A stretch of DNA of 64,000 nt from Kiritimatiellaeota bacterium B1221 (GTDB lineage Bacteria > Verrucomicrobiota > Kiritimatiellia > SS1-B-03-39 > UBA6053): NCBI GenBank assembly GCA_029269125.1, contig JARHXX010000004.1:62001-126000 (forward strand). Reading direction: 5' to 3'. The stretch's first letter is position 1. Each line of letters begins with the position of its first letter. This document shows positions 52,162 to 61,984 of this stretch, piece by piece. The notes under the pieces were generated by a model, which saw nothing but the letters and a program-made list of their open reading frames with translations, was not told where the DNA came from and did not search any database. A program made the position numbers and the translations under genes.

Positions 52162-53439
52162 ATGAGAAACTTCCTGAACCCACCTGTATTTATGGCTCTC
52201 CTGTGGGGTATATTCTGTTGGAGGGTTTTTGCGGAAGAGGGCAGGGGGACTTCAATTTCACTTGAAATGGCGCAGATCGTGGATGCTTTAATTGAAAAGT
52301 CGGAAAGTGGTGTTTTTGACTCTAGTGGATTTGCGATCACCCATATGAGTTATATGAACGGCACCCAGCCTCACCTGCAGTTTTGCTTGCGAAACGAGTC
52401 TTTCAAAGACAACACCGAACGGAACCGGTTTGTGGCAAAGAAATATTTTGGAGAACAGAGATATCAGGCGTTGGAGTCTGTATTCATAGCTGAGTTCAAG
52501 CAGAGTCAGAGTGAGTCAACCCGAATATTATGTATGGGGATGCTTTCAAAAATGTTGGCTTCCGAAAAAGCGTTATATGTTCTCTGGGACCGGTTTTTAC
52601 AAGTGGGACCGGTTAAGGGGCGGGACCCGAATACCAGCATCTCCGGACTGGAAAATTTTGCTTTAATGGAATCACTTGCTTACCTGAATCGTGAAGCGAT
52701 GGTTGAGGGGATTTTTCCATATGTACAAAGTGAAAGAGTTCCATTGAAGGTGCGGGTACGCGCATTAAAAGCGATGGAGCATTTGGGGAAGTTGGAAGGA
52801 GAGGATTTCTTGGGCGTCGCGTTGACATCTTCTCATCCGGCCTTTGTGGTTCAGGTTTACAACGTTATTGATAACAGGCTGCTTTCGGAGGAGCAGTGGA
52901 AAACGACAGGCTATGGGGATGTTGTCCGAAAATATTCCATTTTTTGGTTAGATACATTTGCCAAAAACATCTCGGCGGATGCGAAGGTGGATACAGAGGA
53001 GTTGGCGCTGCTGCGTGAAGTTTCAACCATGTTGTTCATGTACCACCGATCAGGGTTGTTGTTGGAAAAAGAAATTTCCCGGATCCGAAAATCCGTGTTT
53101 GAGTTGCTGGTCTCCCCACAGGAAAACGTCCGGGAATGTTCAGCAAGGTTAATGTGGGAGACCGCGAATGATGCGTCTATGGTGAAAATTGCGGGTTATT
53201 TGGATGATGGGAACCCGAAAGTAAGGGCATTCGCAGCCTATTCTTTTTCAAAATGTTCATCTGAAACAATCCTCCAATATAAAGATCAACTACTGGCTTT
53301 ACTGGAAGATGAAGACTTTAACGTTCGCCGTTGGGCCTTATTTTCATTGGCCAAAGCCGTGAGGTACTTTCCGATCTCTTCCACCATGACCGAGCGTGAA
53401 TTCGAGCAGCACAAAGCGGACGTGCTTCAAAAGCTGTAG
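52162..53439 (+). CDS. Exported HEAT-repeat protein of unknown function
   Basis: The start at 52162 is chosen because it opens onto a signal peptide (MRNFLNPPVFMALLWGIF, cleavage near VFAEE); the frame is open from 52114. The 425-residue product is almost all helical, with paired helices typical of HEAT repeats, clearest near the C-terminus (LDDGNPKVRAFAAYSFSKC; LEDEDFNVRRWALFSLAKA). HEAT scaffolds mediate protein contacts. No catalytic motif is present, and neighbours give no clue. Confidence 0.8.
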   Translation: MRNFLNPPVFMALLWGIFCWRVFAEEGRGTSISLEMAQIVDALIEKSESGVFDSSGFAITHMSYMNGTQPHLQFCLRNESFKDNTERNRFVAKKYFGEQRYQALESVFIAEFKQSQSESTRILCMGMLSKMLASEKALYVLWDRFLQVGPVKGRDPNTSISGLENFALMESLAYLNREAMVEGIFPYVQSERVPLKVRVRALKAMEHLGKLEGEDFLGVALTSSHPAFVVQVYNVIDNRLLSEEQWKTTGYGDVVRKYSIFWLDTFAKNISADAKVDTEELALLREVSTMLFMYHRSGLLLEKEISRIRKSVFELLVSPQENVRECSARLMWETANDASMVKIAGYLDDGNPKVRAFAAYSFSKCSSETILQYKDQLLALLEDEDFNVRRWALFSLAKAVRYFPISSTMTEREFEQHKADVLQKL

Positions 53440-53495
53440 TGGTTACCCGAATGATGAAGTCATGAGATGTATGGGGGGGGCGAACGGAAGTGCAC

Positions 53496-53531
53496 AAAAA
53501 AAATCCCCTCCGTTTCGGGAGAGGATTTTTT
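53496..53531. terminator. Bidirectional terminator between HEAT gene and ilvC
   Basis: AAAAAATCC-CTCC pairs with GGGAG-GGATTTTTT around a GTTTC loop, with one or two imperfect positions. A- and T-runs on both sides allow termination of the HEAT gene on plus and ilvC on minus. Confidence 0.8.
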
Positions 53532-53551
53532 GATGCAGGAAAGAAAAAGTT

Positions 53552-54634
53552 CTATTCCTGAGCTGCGGAGCGTCCGCCGACGCCACGTGTGCTTTCCACT
53601 TTTTTGCCTTTTGGACGCAATTTACGAACGGCTTTACCGGCCTGCCACATTTCGCTTTCAGACATTTGAGTGAGTTCTTTTTCGAGGATTTCTTTGTAGT
53701 CCTTACGGCTTCCCATGCGCATGGTGCGGGCTGCTTCTTTTCCGGTGATCACGGACTTATAAAGTTCTTTGAAAACGGGGAGGGTGGCTTTCTTGAATTT
53801 CGGGCGCCAGTCCAAAGCACCGCGCTGGGCGGTGACGGAACAGTTGGCGTACATCCAGTCCATCCCGTTTTCGTCAACCAGACGAATCAGGGACTGGGTG
53901 AGCTCTTCCACGGTTTCGTTGAAGGCTTCGGAAGGGCTGTGTCCGTTTTTACGGAGAACTTCGTACTGGGCTTCCATTACACCGCAGAGAGCCCCCATGA
54001 GGATACCGCGCTCACCGGTGAGGTCGGAAGAAACTTCTTTCTCAAAGGTGGTGGGGAAGAGGAAACCGGATCCCACGCCAATTCCGAGGGCTTTGCAGCG
54101 GTCTTCCGCTTTGCCGGTCGCGTCCTGGGACACGGCGAAGGAGGAGTTGATGCCGGCACCGCTCAGGAAGTTGCGACGAACATTCAGTCCGGAACCTTTG
54201 GGGGCTACCAGCAGAACGTCGATGTCTTCGGGAGGATTGATTTTGGTGATGTCATTGTAAACCAAACCGAAACCGTGGGAGAAGACCAAAGCCTTTCCGG
54301 GGGTCAGGTGTTTAGCAACAGTTTTCCAGAGTTGTTTCTGTCCGGCATCAGATACCAGGTACAAAATGATGGTGCCCTGCTCCAGTGCGTCTTCGATGTC
54401 GAAGAGATCCACACCCAATTTCCAACCATCTTTTTTGGCACGGTCTTTGGTGCGGGCACCAATGATAACGTTGAATCCGTTGTCTTTCAGGTTTAAGGCC
54501 TGGGCAGGGGCCTGTACACCGTAACCGATGACGGCAATGGTTTCTTTTTTCAGGGTTTTACGCGCTTTCGCGAGTGAGAATTCTTTACGGGTGACGACTT
54601 CTTCTTCGACGCCGCCAAAATTGATCATGGCCAT
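53552..54634 (-). CDS. ilvC: Ketol-acid reductoisomerase
   Basis: IlvC catalyses the second common step of valine/isoleucine synthesis with NADPH and magnesium. The 360-residue class I protein starts MAMINFGGVEEEVVTR and has the cofactor site VIGYGVQAPAQALNLKDNG, then VAPKGSG, the metal site DLTGERGILMG and SEAFNETVEELTQSL, and CSVTAQRGALDW. It follows the Bacteroides-like branch with an added basic C-terminal tail. GGAG eight bases ahead sets the start. No other ilv/leu gene is adjacent. Confidence 0.97.
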   Translation of the reverse strand: MAMINFGGVEEEVVTRKEFSLAKARKTLKKETIAVIGYGVQAPAQALNLKDNGFNVIIGARTKDRAKKDGWKLGVDLFDIEDALEQGTIILYLVSDAGQKQLWKTVAKHLTPGKALVFSHGFGLVYNDITKINPPEDIDVLLVAPKGSGLNVRRNFLSGAGINSSFAVSQDATGKAEDRCKALGIGVGSGFLFPTTFEKEVSSDLTGERGILMGALCGVMEAQYEVLRKNGHSPSEAFNETVEELTQSLIRLVDENGMDWMYANCSVTAQRGALDWRPKFKKATLPVFKELYKSVITGKEAARTMRMGSRKDYKEILEKELTQMSESEMWQAGKAVRKLRPKGKKVESTRGVGGRSAAQE

Positions 54635-54834
54635 AAGTAGACTCCAGAGGTTAGTTTAATAGAGGAGGGGGCTTATAAGGTTTAACATGCAATTCGTCAA
54701 TAGATATTGAATGTTTTGATATCTAAAGGCCGGGAGCGGCCGGAGCAGTCAGACGAGATCTGATATTTTATCCGGGAACATTCATGGACCAACTTCCATT
54801 GACTCTTTCGAAATACACACTAAACACTTTTCTC

Positions 54835-55362
54835 ATGAAGAAAGCCATTTATCCCGGAACTTTTGATCCCATCACCCGCGGCCACATTGATATGGTACAG
54901 CGGGCGGTAAAGGGATGTGAGCATTTAGTGGTGGGGGTTGCCCGGAGCACACCCAAGAATGTGTGGTTTTCAACCGAGGAGCGGGTGGAGTTGGTTCGGG
55001 ATGCGCTTCAGCATCTGGAAAATGTGGAGGTCAAAATTTTTGAAGGTTTGTTGGTGGACTTTGCCAAGCAGGAAGGGGCGGGTTTTATCATTCGGGGGGT
55101 AAGAGCTTTTTCTGATTTTGAGTATGAGTTGCAGATGGCGCTGATTAACCGCAGGCTTGCTCCGGAGATTGAAACCATGTTTTTGATGCCGGCGGAGGAG
55201 TATGGTTATGTCAGTTCCAGCCGGGTGCGCGAAATTTCCGCACTGGGCGGGGATATCGGTCGGTATGTTACTCCTAAAACCCTTCAGGCGCTAAAAGACA
55301 AATTGATTTCGAACCAGCAGCACACCAAAGATACCCCGCGTCGCTCGGCGGCGGGAGGGTGA
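54835..55362 (+). CDS. coaD: Phosphopantetheine adenylyltransferase
   Basis: CoaD transfers AMP to 4'-phosphopantetheine, the penultimate step of CoA synthesis. The frame is open from 54784, but the ATG at 54835 begins MKKAIYPGTFDPITRGHID exactly as the family does. The nucleotidyltransferase HIGH-like T-x-G-H element is in the first strand-turn, RGVRAFSDFEYELQMA follows, and YGYVSSSRVREI is the C-terminal signature. The 175-residue size is normal. It lies upstream of the lipid operon, which uses its product for acyl-carrier-protein activation. Confidence 0.96.
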   Translation: MKKAIYPGTFDPITRGHIDMVQRAVKGCEHLVVGVARSTPKNVWFSTEERVELVRDALQHLENVEVKIFEGLLVDFAKQEGAGFIIRGVRAFSDFEYELQMALINRRLAPEIETMFLMPAEEYGYVSSSRVREISALGGDIGRYVTPKTLQALKDKLISNQQHTKDTPRRSAAGG

Positions 55363-55414
55363 CGGAAATGCGGCCGGCCGATCTCAGAGCATATATTCAG
55401 ATTTAAATTTTATA

Positions 55415-55442
55415 GAAATCGAAATCGATATCGTAACCGAAG
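55415..55442. repeat. ATCGAA-type intergenic hexamer run
   Basis: GAAATCGAAATCGATATCG and following ACCGAA form a short, partly palindromic run of hexamers between coaD and yceD. A similar run lies at 37242-37278, and GATATCGATTC recurs about 40 bases downstream. Confidence 0.5.
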
Positions 55443-55532
55443 TTTGATAGAAGGTGAAATCCTCCTTTACCTGAAATTGTCCGATATCGATTCATTCATC
55501 CCCGTTCCCATTTCACCTCTCCCGTTTTCCTC

Positions 55533-56000
55533 ATGTCATCCTCTCTCCAGCTCTCCATTGAATCTCTCGAAAAAGGTCCGATTCAGCTTTCCGGTGAACT
55601 TCCCGGCAGTTTCCTGGAGCTCGAAGACGATGTCACCATCCGCAACATTTCTCCCGTTGAATATCAATTACAGGCTGAATTAAAAGGGTCTGAGGTGTTG
55701 GTGACGGGGGAGGTGAGGGTCCAAATGGAATTAGAGTGTGTAAGAAGCGGTGCTTTTTTCTCGACAATCATCGAAGAATCGGCTTTTTTGCGCGACTATT
55801 CGACGGAAGATTCGGGCGAGAGCTTAAATCTTTCTGAGGATGTCCGGGAAGCGGTGGTCATTTTGATCCCCGCCTATCCGGTCAGTCCGGAAGCGCAATC
55901 TGAAGATTTTGAGCTTCCAAAGCTGCCGGAGAAACTTAGAGATAAGCCGGAGGCACACGGTAAAACGCCGTGGAGCGATTTAGACCAATTGAATTTATAG
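55533..56000 (+). CDS. yceD: YceD/DUF177 family protein
   Basis: A 155-residue acidic protein of the DUF177 family, identified mainly by its place just upstream of rpmF and by the core VLVTGEVRVQMELECVRSG. In other bacteria this gene is linked with 23S rRNA processing/ribosome assembly and is co-transcribed with rpmF. It starts the run rpmF-plsX-fabH-fabD-fabG-acpP. Only one Cys of the usual metal-type pattern is visible. A longer alternative start is not supported. Confidence 0.85.
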   Translation: MSSSLQLSIESLEKGPIQLSGELPGSFLELEDDVTIRNISPVEYQLQAELKGSEVLVTGEVRVQMELECVRSGAFFSTIIEESAFLRDYSTEDSGESLNLSEDVREAVVILIPAYPVSPEAQSEDFELPKLPEKLRDKPEAHGKTPWSDLDQLNL

Positions 56001-56030
56001 TAATCACTAACCGAAAAGAAGAGGTTCCCC

Positions 56031-56216
56031 ATGGCAGCCCCCAAACGTAAAACTTCCAAAATGAAAAAGAGACTGCGCCGCAGTTCTCACACCCGTCCTT
56101 TGCCCACCGTTAACGTATGTAGCGAATGTGGCGAACCCTCACAGCCTCACCGCGTTTGCCGTGCCTGCGGTCAATACGCCGGTCGTCAGGTGCTGACGCT
56201 TTCTCTGGACGACTAA
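56031..56216 (+). CDS. rpmF: 50S ribosomal protein L32
   Basis: The 61-residue basic protein starts MAAPKRKTSKMKKRLRRSSH and has the zinc ribbon CSEC ... CRAC (C+ form). L32 sits in the large ribosomal subunit. The gene lies 30 bases after yceD and 44 before plsX, the widespread bacterial order that couples ribosome and lipid synthesis. Confidence 0.97.
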   Translation: MAAPKRKTSKMKKRLRRSSHTRPLPTVNVCSECGEPSQPHRVCRACGQYAGRQVLTLSLDD

Positions 56217-56260
56217 GCTAAACTGACCTTTCTGATGATTCGGAAATTGGGTCGGGTCTG

Positions 56261-57280
56261 ATGCGTATCGCAGTAGATGCCATGGGCGGAGATTTTGCGC
56301 CCCAGGAGATTGTTCCCGGGTGTGTGGATGCGGTCCGTAAATATCCTTCAGTGGATAAAGTGATTCTGGTAGGTGTGGAAAGCATCATCCGGGATCAATT
56401 ACGGGCCTATGACGCACTTGATGAACCGCGTCTGGAAATCTTTCACGCGTCGGAAAGCATCGAAATGGGTGAAGCACCCGCGATGGCTTTGCGCCGTAAA
56501 AAGGATTCTTCGATTGCCCGTGCCATAGAGCTGGTCAAGAAAGGGGAGGCCGATGCGGTTTTCTCTGCAGGAAGTACGGGCGCCATGGTGGTCGGTTCTT
56601 CGCTGAAGCTCCGTACCCTGGAAGGGGTCGATCGTCCCACCATCGCCACCGTATTGCCCACCCAGAAGCACCCGGTGGTGTTACTGGATGCCGGGGCCAA
56701 TCCGGAGTGCACCCAAAAAATGCTCGCGCAGTTTGCGGTCATGGGCGATGTCTATGCCCGTGAAATCCTGAACACGCCCCATCCGCGGGTCGGGTTGCTC
56801 AGCATTGGCGGTGAGGAGGCCAAAGGGAATGATTTGACCAAGCAAACCTTTAAACTTCTGCAGGCTTCGCATTTAAATTTCGTGGGTAATATTGAAAGCC
56901 ATGATGTATTTGCGGGTGATGTGGATGTGGTGGTCTGTGACGGATTCACCGGAAATGTGGTGCTGAAGACCAGTGAAGCGGTGGCCCGTGCCATGAAAAG
57001 TTGGTTAAAAGATGAATTTACCAACTCCTTATTTCGTAAAATTGGGGCGTTAATGCTGAAGCCGGCATTTAAAGCCATTTCAGATAAAACCAATTCCGAG
57101 ACACAGGGGGGGGCACCTTTGCTAGGGGTAAATGGAATAGTATACATTGGTCATGGCTCTTCGTCCCGTCATGCGGTATGCAATGCCATTCGGGTGGTGC
57201 GCGATTCCATCCAACACGACATTAATCATCATATTATCGACGACTTGGCGCGGTTGAGTAAAGCCCGTGAAGTCCTTTAA
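56261..57280 (+). CDS. plsX: Phosphate acyltransferase PlsX
   Basis: PlsX makes acyl-phosphate from acyl-ACP for phosphatidic acid synthesis. The 339-residue product opens MRIAVDAMGGDFAPQEIV, and has FSAGSTGAMV, LLDAGANPECT, LLSIGGEEAKGN and VVCDGFTGNVVLK, all family hallmarks. It is eight bases upstream of fabH, in the standard fab gene order. Confidence 0.97.
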   Translation: MRIAVDAMGGDFAPQEIVPGCVDAVRKYPSVDKVILVGVESIIRDQLRAYDALDEPRLEIFHASESIEMGEAPAMALRRKKDSSIARAIELVKKGEADAVFSAGSTGAMVVGSSLKLRTLEGVDRPTIATVLPTQKHPVVLLDAGANPECTQKMLAQFAVMGDVYAREILNTPHPRVGLLSIGGEEAKGNDLTKQTFKLLQASHLNFVGNIESHDVFAGDVDVVVCDGFTGNVVLKTSEAVARAMKSWLKDEFTNSLFRKIGALMLKPAFKAISDKTNSETQGGAPLLGVNGIVYIGHGSSSRHAVCNAIRVVRDSIQHDINHHIIDDLARLSKAREVL

Positions 57281-57288
57281 GGAACATT

Positions 57289-58281
57289 ATGCCTATTCAA
57301 TTACTAGGAACCGGATCCTATACCCCTGAGAAAATTTTGACCAATCACGACCTGGAAAAGATCGTGGATACCAATGATGAGTGGATTTCCACCCGTACCG
57401 GTATTCGTGAGCGTCGGATTGCCTCGGAAGAGCAGGCGACCTCGGATCTGGCTTTGATTGCGGCGCAACGCGCGTTGAAAAGTTCCGGGGTGGACGCATC
57501 TGAATTGGATGTGGTGTTAATTGCCACCTGCACGCCGGATATGGCTTTCCCCAGTACGGCCACTTTGGTTCAGAATCGCTTGGGCGCCAAGAATGCGTTT
57601 GCCATGGATTTAAGTGCGGCCTGTTCCGGTTTTATTTTTGCCCTCGAAACCGCTCGCAATCTTTTGGATGCGGGCCGTTACCGCACAGCGCTGGTGATTG
57701 GCGCGGAAAAAATGTCATCGTTGCTGAATTGGGAAGACCGCGGCACCTGTATTCTTTTTGGAGATGGGGCCGGTGCGGTGGTTTTACGCAATGAAGAGGG
57801 GAGCAAAGGCGGTTTGGGCCCCTGTATTCTGGGTTCTAATGGATCCCTGAGTGAATTGTTGCAGGTGCCGGCGGGCGGCAGTCGACGTCCGGTCACCCCT
57901 CAGGTATTGGAAGAGCACAGCAACACCATTACCATGGCGGGTCAGGAAGTCTTTAAACATGCGGTTTTAAATATGACCTCCACCGCCAAAAAATTGCTGA
58001 AGCAGGCAGAGTGGGAGCCCTCCGAATTGGCGTTGGTGATTCCGCATCAGGCCAATCATCGTATTCTGGAAGCGATCCGCACCCGGGTAGGGGTGGATAA
58101 AGACAATGTTTTTGTTAACGTACATAAATATGGCAATACCTCCTCAGCGTCCGTCGGGATTGCACTCGACGAGGCGGTGGCGCAAGGCCGATTGAAACCC
58201 GGAGACCGGGTGATGTTGCTGGCCTTCGGTGCTGGATTTACCTGGGGCGGCATGTTGCTGGAATGGAGAACCCCCGCATGA
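57289..58281 (+). CDS. fabH: 3-oxoacyl-ACP synthase III
   Basis: FabH starts fatty-acid chains by condensing acetyl-CoA (or a branched acyl-CoA) with malonyl-ACP. The 330-residue thiolase-fold enzyme has nucleophile Cys112 in SAACSGFIFAL, the His in IPHQANHRI and the Asn in VHKYGNTSSAS. GTGSYTPEKILTN and DEWISTRTGIRER mark the N-terminus. Its stop overlaps the fabD start (ATGA). Confidence 0.98.
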   Translation: MPIQLLGTGSYTPEKILTNHDLEKIVDTNDEWISTRTGIRERRIASEEQATSDLALIAAQRALKSSGVDASELDVVLIATCTPDMAFPSTATLVQNRLGAKNAFAMDLSAACSGFIFALETARNLLDAGRYRTALVIGAEKMSSLLNWEDRGTCILFGDGAGAVVLRNEEGSKGGLGPCILGSNGSLSELLQVPAGGSRRPVTPQVLEEHSNTITMAGQEVFKHAVLNMTSTAKKLLKQAEWEPSELALVIPHQANHRILEAIRTRVGVDKDNVFVNVHKYGNTSSASVGIALDEAVAQGRLKPGDRVMLLAFGAGFTWGGMLLEWRTPA

Positions 58282-59201
58282 GTAAAATAGCAGTATTGTT
58301 TCCCGGACAGGGAGCCCAGGCCGTCGGCATGGGAAAAGATCTGGTTGAAGCCCATCCCGAAGCACAAACATGGTTTGACCGCGCGTCTGAAGCGCTGGGC
58401 TTTGATTTGGCAAAGGTTTGTTTTGAAGGTCCGGCGGAAGAATTGACGCGGTCCGACCGTGCCCAACCCGCGATTTTTGTTCATTCTGTGGTCGCTTACG
58501 AATTGCTGAAAGCGCAGACGGGCTTTATCCCGGGGGCGGCGGCTGGATTGAGTTCCGGTGAGTGGGCCGCGCTTTATGCCGCCGGTGTGGTGAGTTTTGA
58601 AGACGCTATCCGGATTCTCCGGGTGCGTGGAGAGGCGATGCAGGCGGCTTGTGAGGAAGTGAAAAGTTCCATGGTGAGTTTGATTGGTTTGGATGATGAG
58701 AAAATCGCTGAAATCTGTGCCGAAACCGGTGTGGAAGTTGCCAATTATAACTCCCCCGGCCAGACGGTGATCAGTGGCTCTGCCGAAGCCTGCGAAAAAG
58801 TGCCGGCCCTGGCAAAAGCAAAAGGTGCGCGGATGGCGATTCCGTTACCGGTGGCAGGTGCATTCCACTCCAGTTTTATGGCGCCAGCGGAAAAAATCTT
58901 TGCTGATTTTCTTTCCGAGATTGAATTCAAAGCGCCGGCTTTTCCGGTTTATTCCAATGTGACCGGCGTGGCGCATCCGGATGTGGCTGCGATTCAACGC
59001 GATATGCCCCGTCAAATTACCTGCTCTGTCCGTTGGGTGGAAAATGTGCAGGCGATGGCGGCTGATGGCGTGGTCAAAGCGGTGGAATGCGGACCCGGCA
59101 AGGTGCTGACCGGATTGTTGAAACGGATTGACAAGTCGATCGCTTCTTCTAATGTGACCGACCTTGCTTCTCTGGAAGCATCCGTTGACTTTTTAAAGTA
59201 A
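58278..59201 (+). CDS. fabD: Malonyl-CoA--ACP transacylase
   Basis: FabD loads malonyl groups on ACP. The frame is open from 58263 but [19 protein letters not shown] starting at 58278 fits the family and overlaps the fabH stop as ATGA. The nucleophile is Ser92 in GLSSGEW (Leu in place of the common His before Ser, a known variant), and the second catalytic residue is His in GAFHSSFM. The 307-residue length is normal. Confidence 0.96.
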   Translation: MSKIAVLFPGQGAQAVGMGKDLVEAHPEAQTWFDRASEALGFDLAKVCFEGPAEELTRSDRAQPAIFVHSVVAYELLKAQTGFIPGAAAGLSSGEWAALYAAGVVSFEDAIRILRVRGEAMQAACEEVKSSMVSLIGLDDEKIAEICAETGVEVANYNSPGQTVISGSAEACEKVPALAKAKGARMAIPLPVAGAFHSSFMAPAEKIFADFLSEIEFKAPAFPVYSNVTGVAHPDVAAIQRDMPRQITCSVRWVENVQAMAADGVVKAVECGPGKVLTGLLKRIDKSIASSNVTDLASLEASVDFLK

Positions 59202-59224
59202 TTCAAATTGAATCAGGACATTTT

Positions 59225-59971
59225 ATGGCTTTGTTAGAAGGAAAAATCGCTCTCGTAACCGGTGCCGCCCGTGGCATTGGTCAGGAAATCGCACTCAAAT
59301 TGGCAGCGGAAGGTGCCGATCTCGCACTTTGTGACGTGAAAACCGAATGGTTGGACGAAACCAAAGCCAAAGTGGAAGCTTTGGGCCGTCGGGCGGAAGC
59401 CTACGGTGTGGATGTCAGCAATGGCGAACAGGTCACGGCCGGCGTGGGGCAGGTCAATAAAGATTTTGGACGCATTGATATTGTGGTCAATAACGCCGGG
59501 ATCACCCGTGACGGCCTGCTCATGCGGATGAGCGAAGAGGATTGGGATTTGGTGATGAACATCAATTTGAAAGGAACCTTCCTCATGACCAAAGCGGCTT
59601 CCCGCTTTATGATGAAGCAACGTTCCGGGGTATTTGTAAACATTGCTTCCGTGATCGGACTGATGGGCAATCCCGGCCAGGCCAACTACGGTGCCTCCAA
59701 AGCCGGCGTAAGCAATCTTACCAAAACCACGGCCAAAGAATTGGCGGCCCGCGGGATTCGCGCCAATGCGATCGCCCCCGGATTTATCAAAACCAAAATG
59801 ACGGATGCGCTCACCGACGAAGTGCGCGACGCCATGTTGGCAGTGATTCCCATGAAGGATTTCGGCACCCCGGAAGATGTGGCCAACACGGTGCTCTTCC
59901 TTGCGTCCGATCTTTCCCGGTACGTGACCGGACAAACACTTTCTGTATGTGGGGGAATGGTCACCTCCTGA
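59225..59971 (+). CDS. fabG: 3-oxoacyl-ACP reductase
   Basis: FabG reduces 3-oxoacyl-ACP with NADPH. The 248-residue classical SDR has [26 protein letters not shown], catalytic Ser in [11 protein letters not shown], and YGASKAG with the catalytic Tyr and Lys. The C-terminus ends [13 protein letters not shown]. It lies between fabD and acpP in the conserved order. Confidence 0.97.
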   Translation: MALLEGKIALVTGAARGIGQEIALKLAAEGADLALCDVKTEWLDETKAKVEALGRRAEAYGVDVSNGEQVTAGVGQVNKDFGRIDIVVNNAGITRDGLLMRMSEEDWDLVMNINLKGTFLMTKAASRFMMKQRSGVFVNIASVIGLMGNPGQANYGASKAGVSNLTKTTAKELAARGIRANAIAPGFIKTKMTDALTDEVRDAMLAVIPMKDFGTPEDVANTVLFLASDLSRYVTGQTLSVCGGMVTS

Positions 59972-60025
59972 CCCCTTTTTTAAACACAAATGTAGCCGAA
60001 ACATTCCAATTAGGAGATTATAATC

Positions 60026-60265
60026 ATGGCTGTTGAAGATAAAGTAAAAGACATCATCGTTGAACAACTCGGTGTAAGTGCCGACCAAATCAAACCGGAA
60101 GCTTCTTTCATTGAAGACCTGGGAGCTGACTCATTGGACACCGTTGAATTGGTCATGGCGTTCGAAGAAGAATTTGGCGCTGAAATTCCCGATGAAGACG
60201 CGGAAAAACTCACCACCGTTGGTGGCGTAGTTGATTACCTGAAGAGCAAAGGAATCGAAGCGTAA
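60026..60265 (+). CDS. acpP: Acyl carrier protein
   Basis: A 79-residue acidic four-helix carrier. The 4'-phosphopantetheine attachment site is Ser36 in [20 protein letters not shown]. An AGGAG ribosome site lies ahead of the ATG. As last gene of the yceD-acpP run it is followed by a terminator; ACP is usually needed in large amounts, so an extra internal promoter would be expected in the 54-base gap after fabG. Confidence 0.98.
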   Translation: MAVEDKVKDIIVEQLGVSADQIKPEASFIEDLGADSLDTVELVMAFEEEFGAEIPDEDAEKLTTVGGVVDYLKSKGIEA

Positions 60266-60289
60266 GTTTCGAAGAACCTGTTTCTTATG

Positions 60290-60326
60290 AAACCCCACCC
60301 GGTGAAATCCGGGCGGGGTTTTTTTG
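60290..60326 (+). terminator. Terminator of the fatty-acid operon
   Basis: AACCCC-A-CCCGG pairs with CCGGG-C-GGGGTT (one A-C mismatch) around a TGAAAT loop and runs into eight T. It lies about 25 bases after acpP. Confidence 0.9.
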
Positions 60327-60844
60327 TGGGGAGGAGGTGCCACGCCGGTTATACCTTACATCTATATTGCACTTGGACTTTGGGAATTATTATCGAAAAA
60401 GGTCAATAACCTTCAGCTTTTCCTGTTGAAGACAGGACCAAATTTCAGCCTCGTCCGCGCTTGCGCGGGCGGGGTCCCTCATGAATCTTTTCCATGGCGG
60501 GCCGTAGATTTGTTCGCATCCCAAGTCCTCTTGTTTGAGCATACCCACGGCCCGCTATGCCGGTAGATTTCCCTGATCCCGGCCCGCGACTTTGTCGCAG
60601 GCTGGGCTGCGGTTCAGGCGGAACCTGCGGCCCGCATTTACAGGGGAGCAGCGGTATACCGCGGAGCCTCAGCCCCAGGACGACCTCCCCGCCTGTGATT
60701 CATAAATACAGCGAATTTAAGGGGGAGGGCTTTCCCTATTGCATCTTCCTGAAAGCATTCCTTCTGAATATTGATTTCTGCTTGCAGATTCATACTTTGT
60801 GGTTTACCTCAAAGTGACTGTATTTTAACCAGGCTAGGAAATTA
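60327..60844. other. Gene-free, hairpin-rich region upstream of sucC
   Basis: No convincing gene in about 520 bases. Short hairpins crowd the middle: CCTGT/ACAGG (60424-60438), CCGCGC/GCGCGG around 60448-60463, GCGAC/GTCGC (60586-60598), and GCGGTATACCGC near 60651. The stretch is richer in G+C than its flanks and repeats words like GGCCCGC and GGCGGG. It may be a structured RNA, a repeat-element graveyard or both. The last 50 bases include the candidate sucC operator. Confidence 0.5.
60794..60815. promoter_or_regulatory. Near-perfect palindrome upstream of sucCD
   Basis: ACTTTGTGGT and ACCTCAAAGT face each other across two T bases, with a single T-T mismatch per arm. The site ends 29 bases before the sucC ATG, an excellent position for an operator. 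The regulator is unknown. Confidence 0.5.
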
Positions 60845-61984
60845 ATGAACATACATGAATATCAAGCAAAAGGGTTGTTTAAGGCAGCCGGAATCCCAGT
60901 GCCGGAAGGGAAGCTCGCGCTGACCGTTCAGGAGGCAGTGGATGCATTTGAAACCTTGGGCGCACCCATTGTGGCCGTAAAAGCACAGGTTCACGTCGGG
61001 GGCCGCGGAAAAGCGGGAGGTGTCAAGCTCGCCCGTTCTGCTGACGAAGTGAAAGAAGCTGCCGAAGCTATTTTGGGCATGGACATCAAGGGGCACACCG
61101 TTCACCGTTTGTGGATCGAAAAAGGGAGTGACATCAGCAAGGAAGCCTACCTTTCAGTGATTCTCGAGCGCTCCGAAAAAACCATCAGTTTTATCGCCTC
61201 AGCAGAAGGCGGGATGGATATTGAGGAAGTTGCGGACAAAACCCCTGAAAAGATTCTGATGTTCGGGTCGAAAGACTACAGCTTCCCGGAAGAGGAAGCC
61301 AAAAAAGCGGCCGAAGAATTGTTCGGCGGAGAAGGGGCCGAAGGCGCGTTGGAAATTATGCGCAAGCTGTTCGCCCTCTATATTGAAAAAGATTTACAGA
61401 TGGCCGAAATTAATCCGCTGGTGCTGACCGGCAGTGGGGATGTGATCGCGCTGGACGGAAAAATCACCATTGATGACAATGCGATGATGCGTCAGGCCGA
61501 CCTCGGTGACTTGCGCGATTTGAAAGAAGAAAATCCGGCAGAACTGGAAGCCAAAGAAAAAGGACTGGCGTTCATTCAGTTGGACGGAGACATTGGCTGT
61601 ATGGTCAATGGCGCCGGACTGGCCATGGCAACCTTGGATATGATCAATCTCTATGGAGGAGATCCCGCGAACTTCCTCGATGTGGGCGGAAGCTCCAATC
61701 CGGAGAAAGTGGTTCACGCCTTCCGTTTCATTTTGGGCGGCGGGAATGTGAAAGCGGTTTTGATTAATATTTTTGGTGGAATCACCCGTTGTGATGATAT
61801 TGCCAAAGGGATTTTGAAAGCCTTTGACACCATGGATATCGATGTGCCGGTGGTGGTTCGCCTTGCGGGAACCAATGCCAAAGAAGGAAATGAATTGCTG
61901 AAAGGATCTTCATTGGTTCCCGCGGAAACCTTTGCGGAAGCCGTACAGAAAACCATTGCACTGGGAAAAGGAGAAAAGGCATGA
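60845..61984 (+). CDS. sucC: Succinate--CoA ligase (ADP-forming) subunit beta
   Basis: SucC binds nucleotide and succinate in succinyl-CoA synthetase of the citric acid cycle. The 379-residue product begins [20 protein letters not shown] with an ATP-grasp domain ([19 protein letters not shown]) and has AEINPLVL for metal, and the C-terminal [13 protein letters not shown] and [17 protein letters not shown] precedes the ATG. It overlaps sucD by four bases (ATGA). Confidence 0.97.
   Translation: MNIHEYQAKGLFKAAGIPVPEGKLALTVQEAVDAFETLGAPIVAVKAQVHVGGRGKAGGVKLARSADEVKEAAEAILGMDIKGHTVHRLWIEKGSDISKEAYLSVILERSEKTISFIASAEGGMDIEEVADKTPEKILMFGSKDYSFPEEEAKKAAEELFGGEGAEGALEIMRKLFALYIEKDLQMAEINPLVLTGSGDVIALDGKITIDDNAMMRQADLGDLRDLKEENPAELEAKEKGLAFIQLDGDIGCMVNGAGLAMATLDMINLYGGDPANFLDVGGSSNPEKVVHAFRFILGGGNVKAVLINIFGGITRCDDIAKGILKAFDTMDIDVPVVVRLAGTNAKEGNELLKGSSLVPAETFAEAVQKTIALGKGEKA

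Noticed and set aside
58545..58565. FabD with Leu before the catalytic Ser (GLSSG instead of GHSxG) as a dead enzyme
   Set aside because: The Leu form is a known active variant in many bacteria and all other catalytic elements are present.
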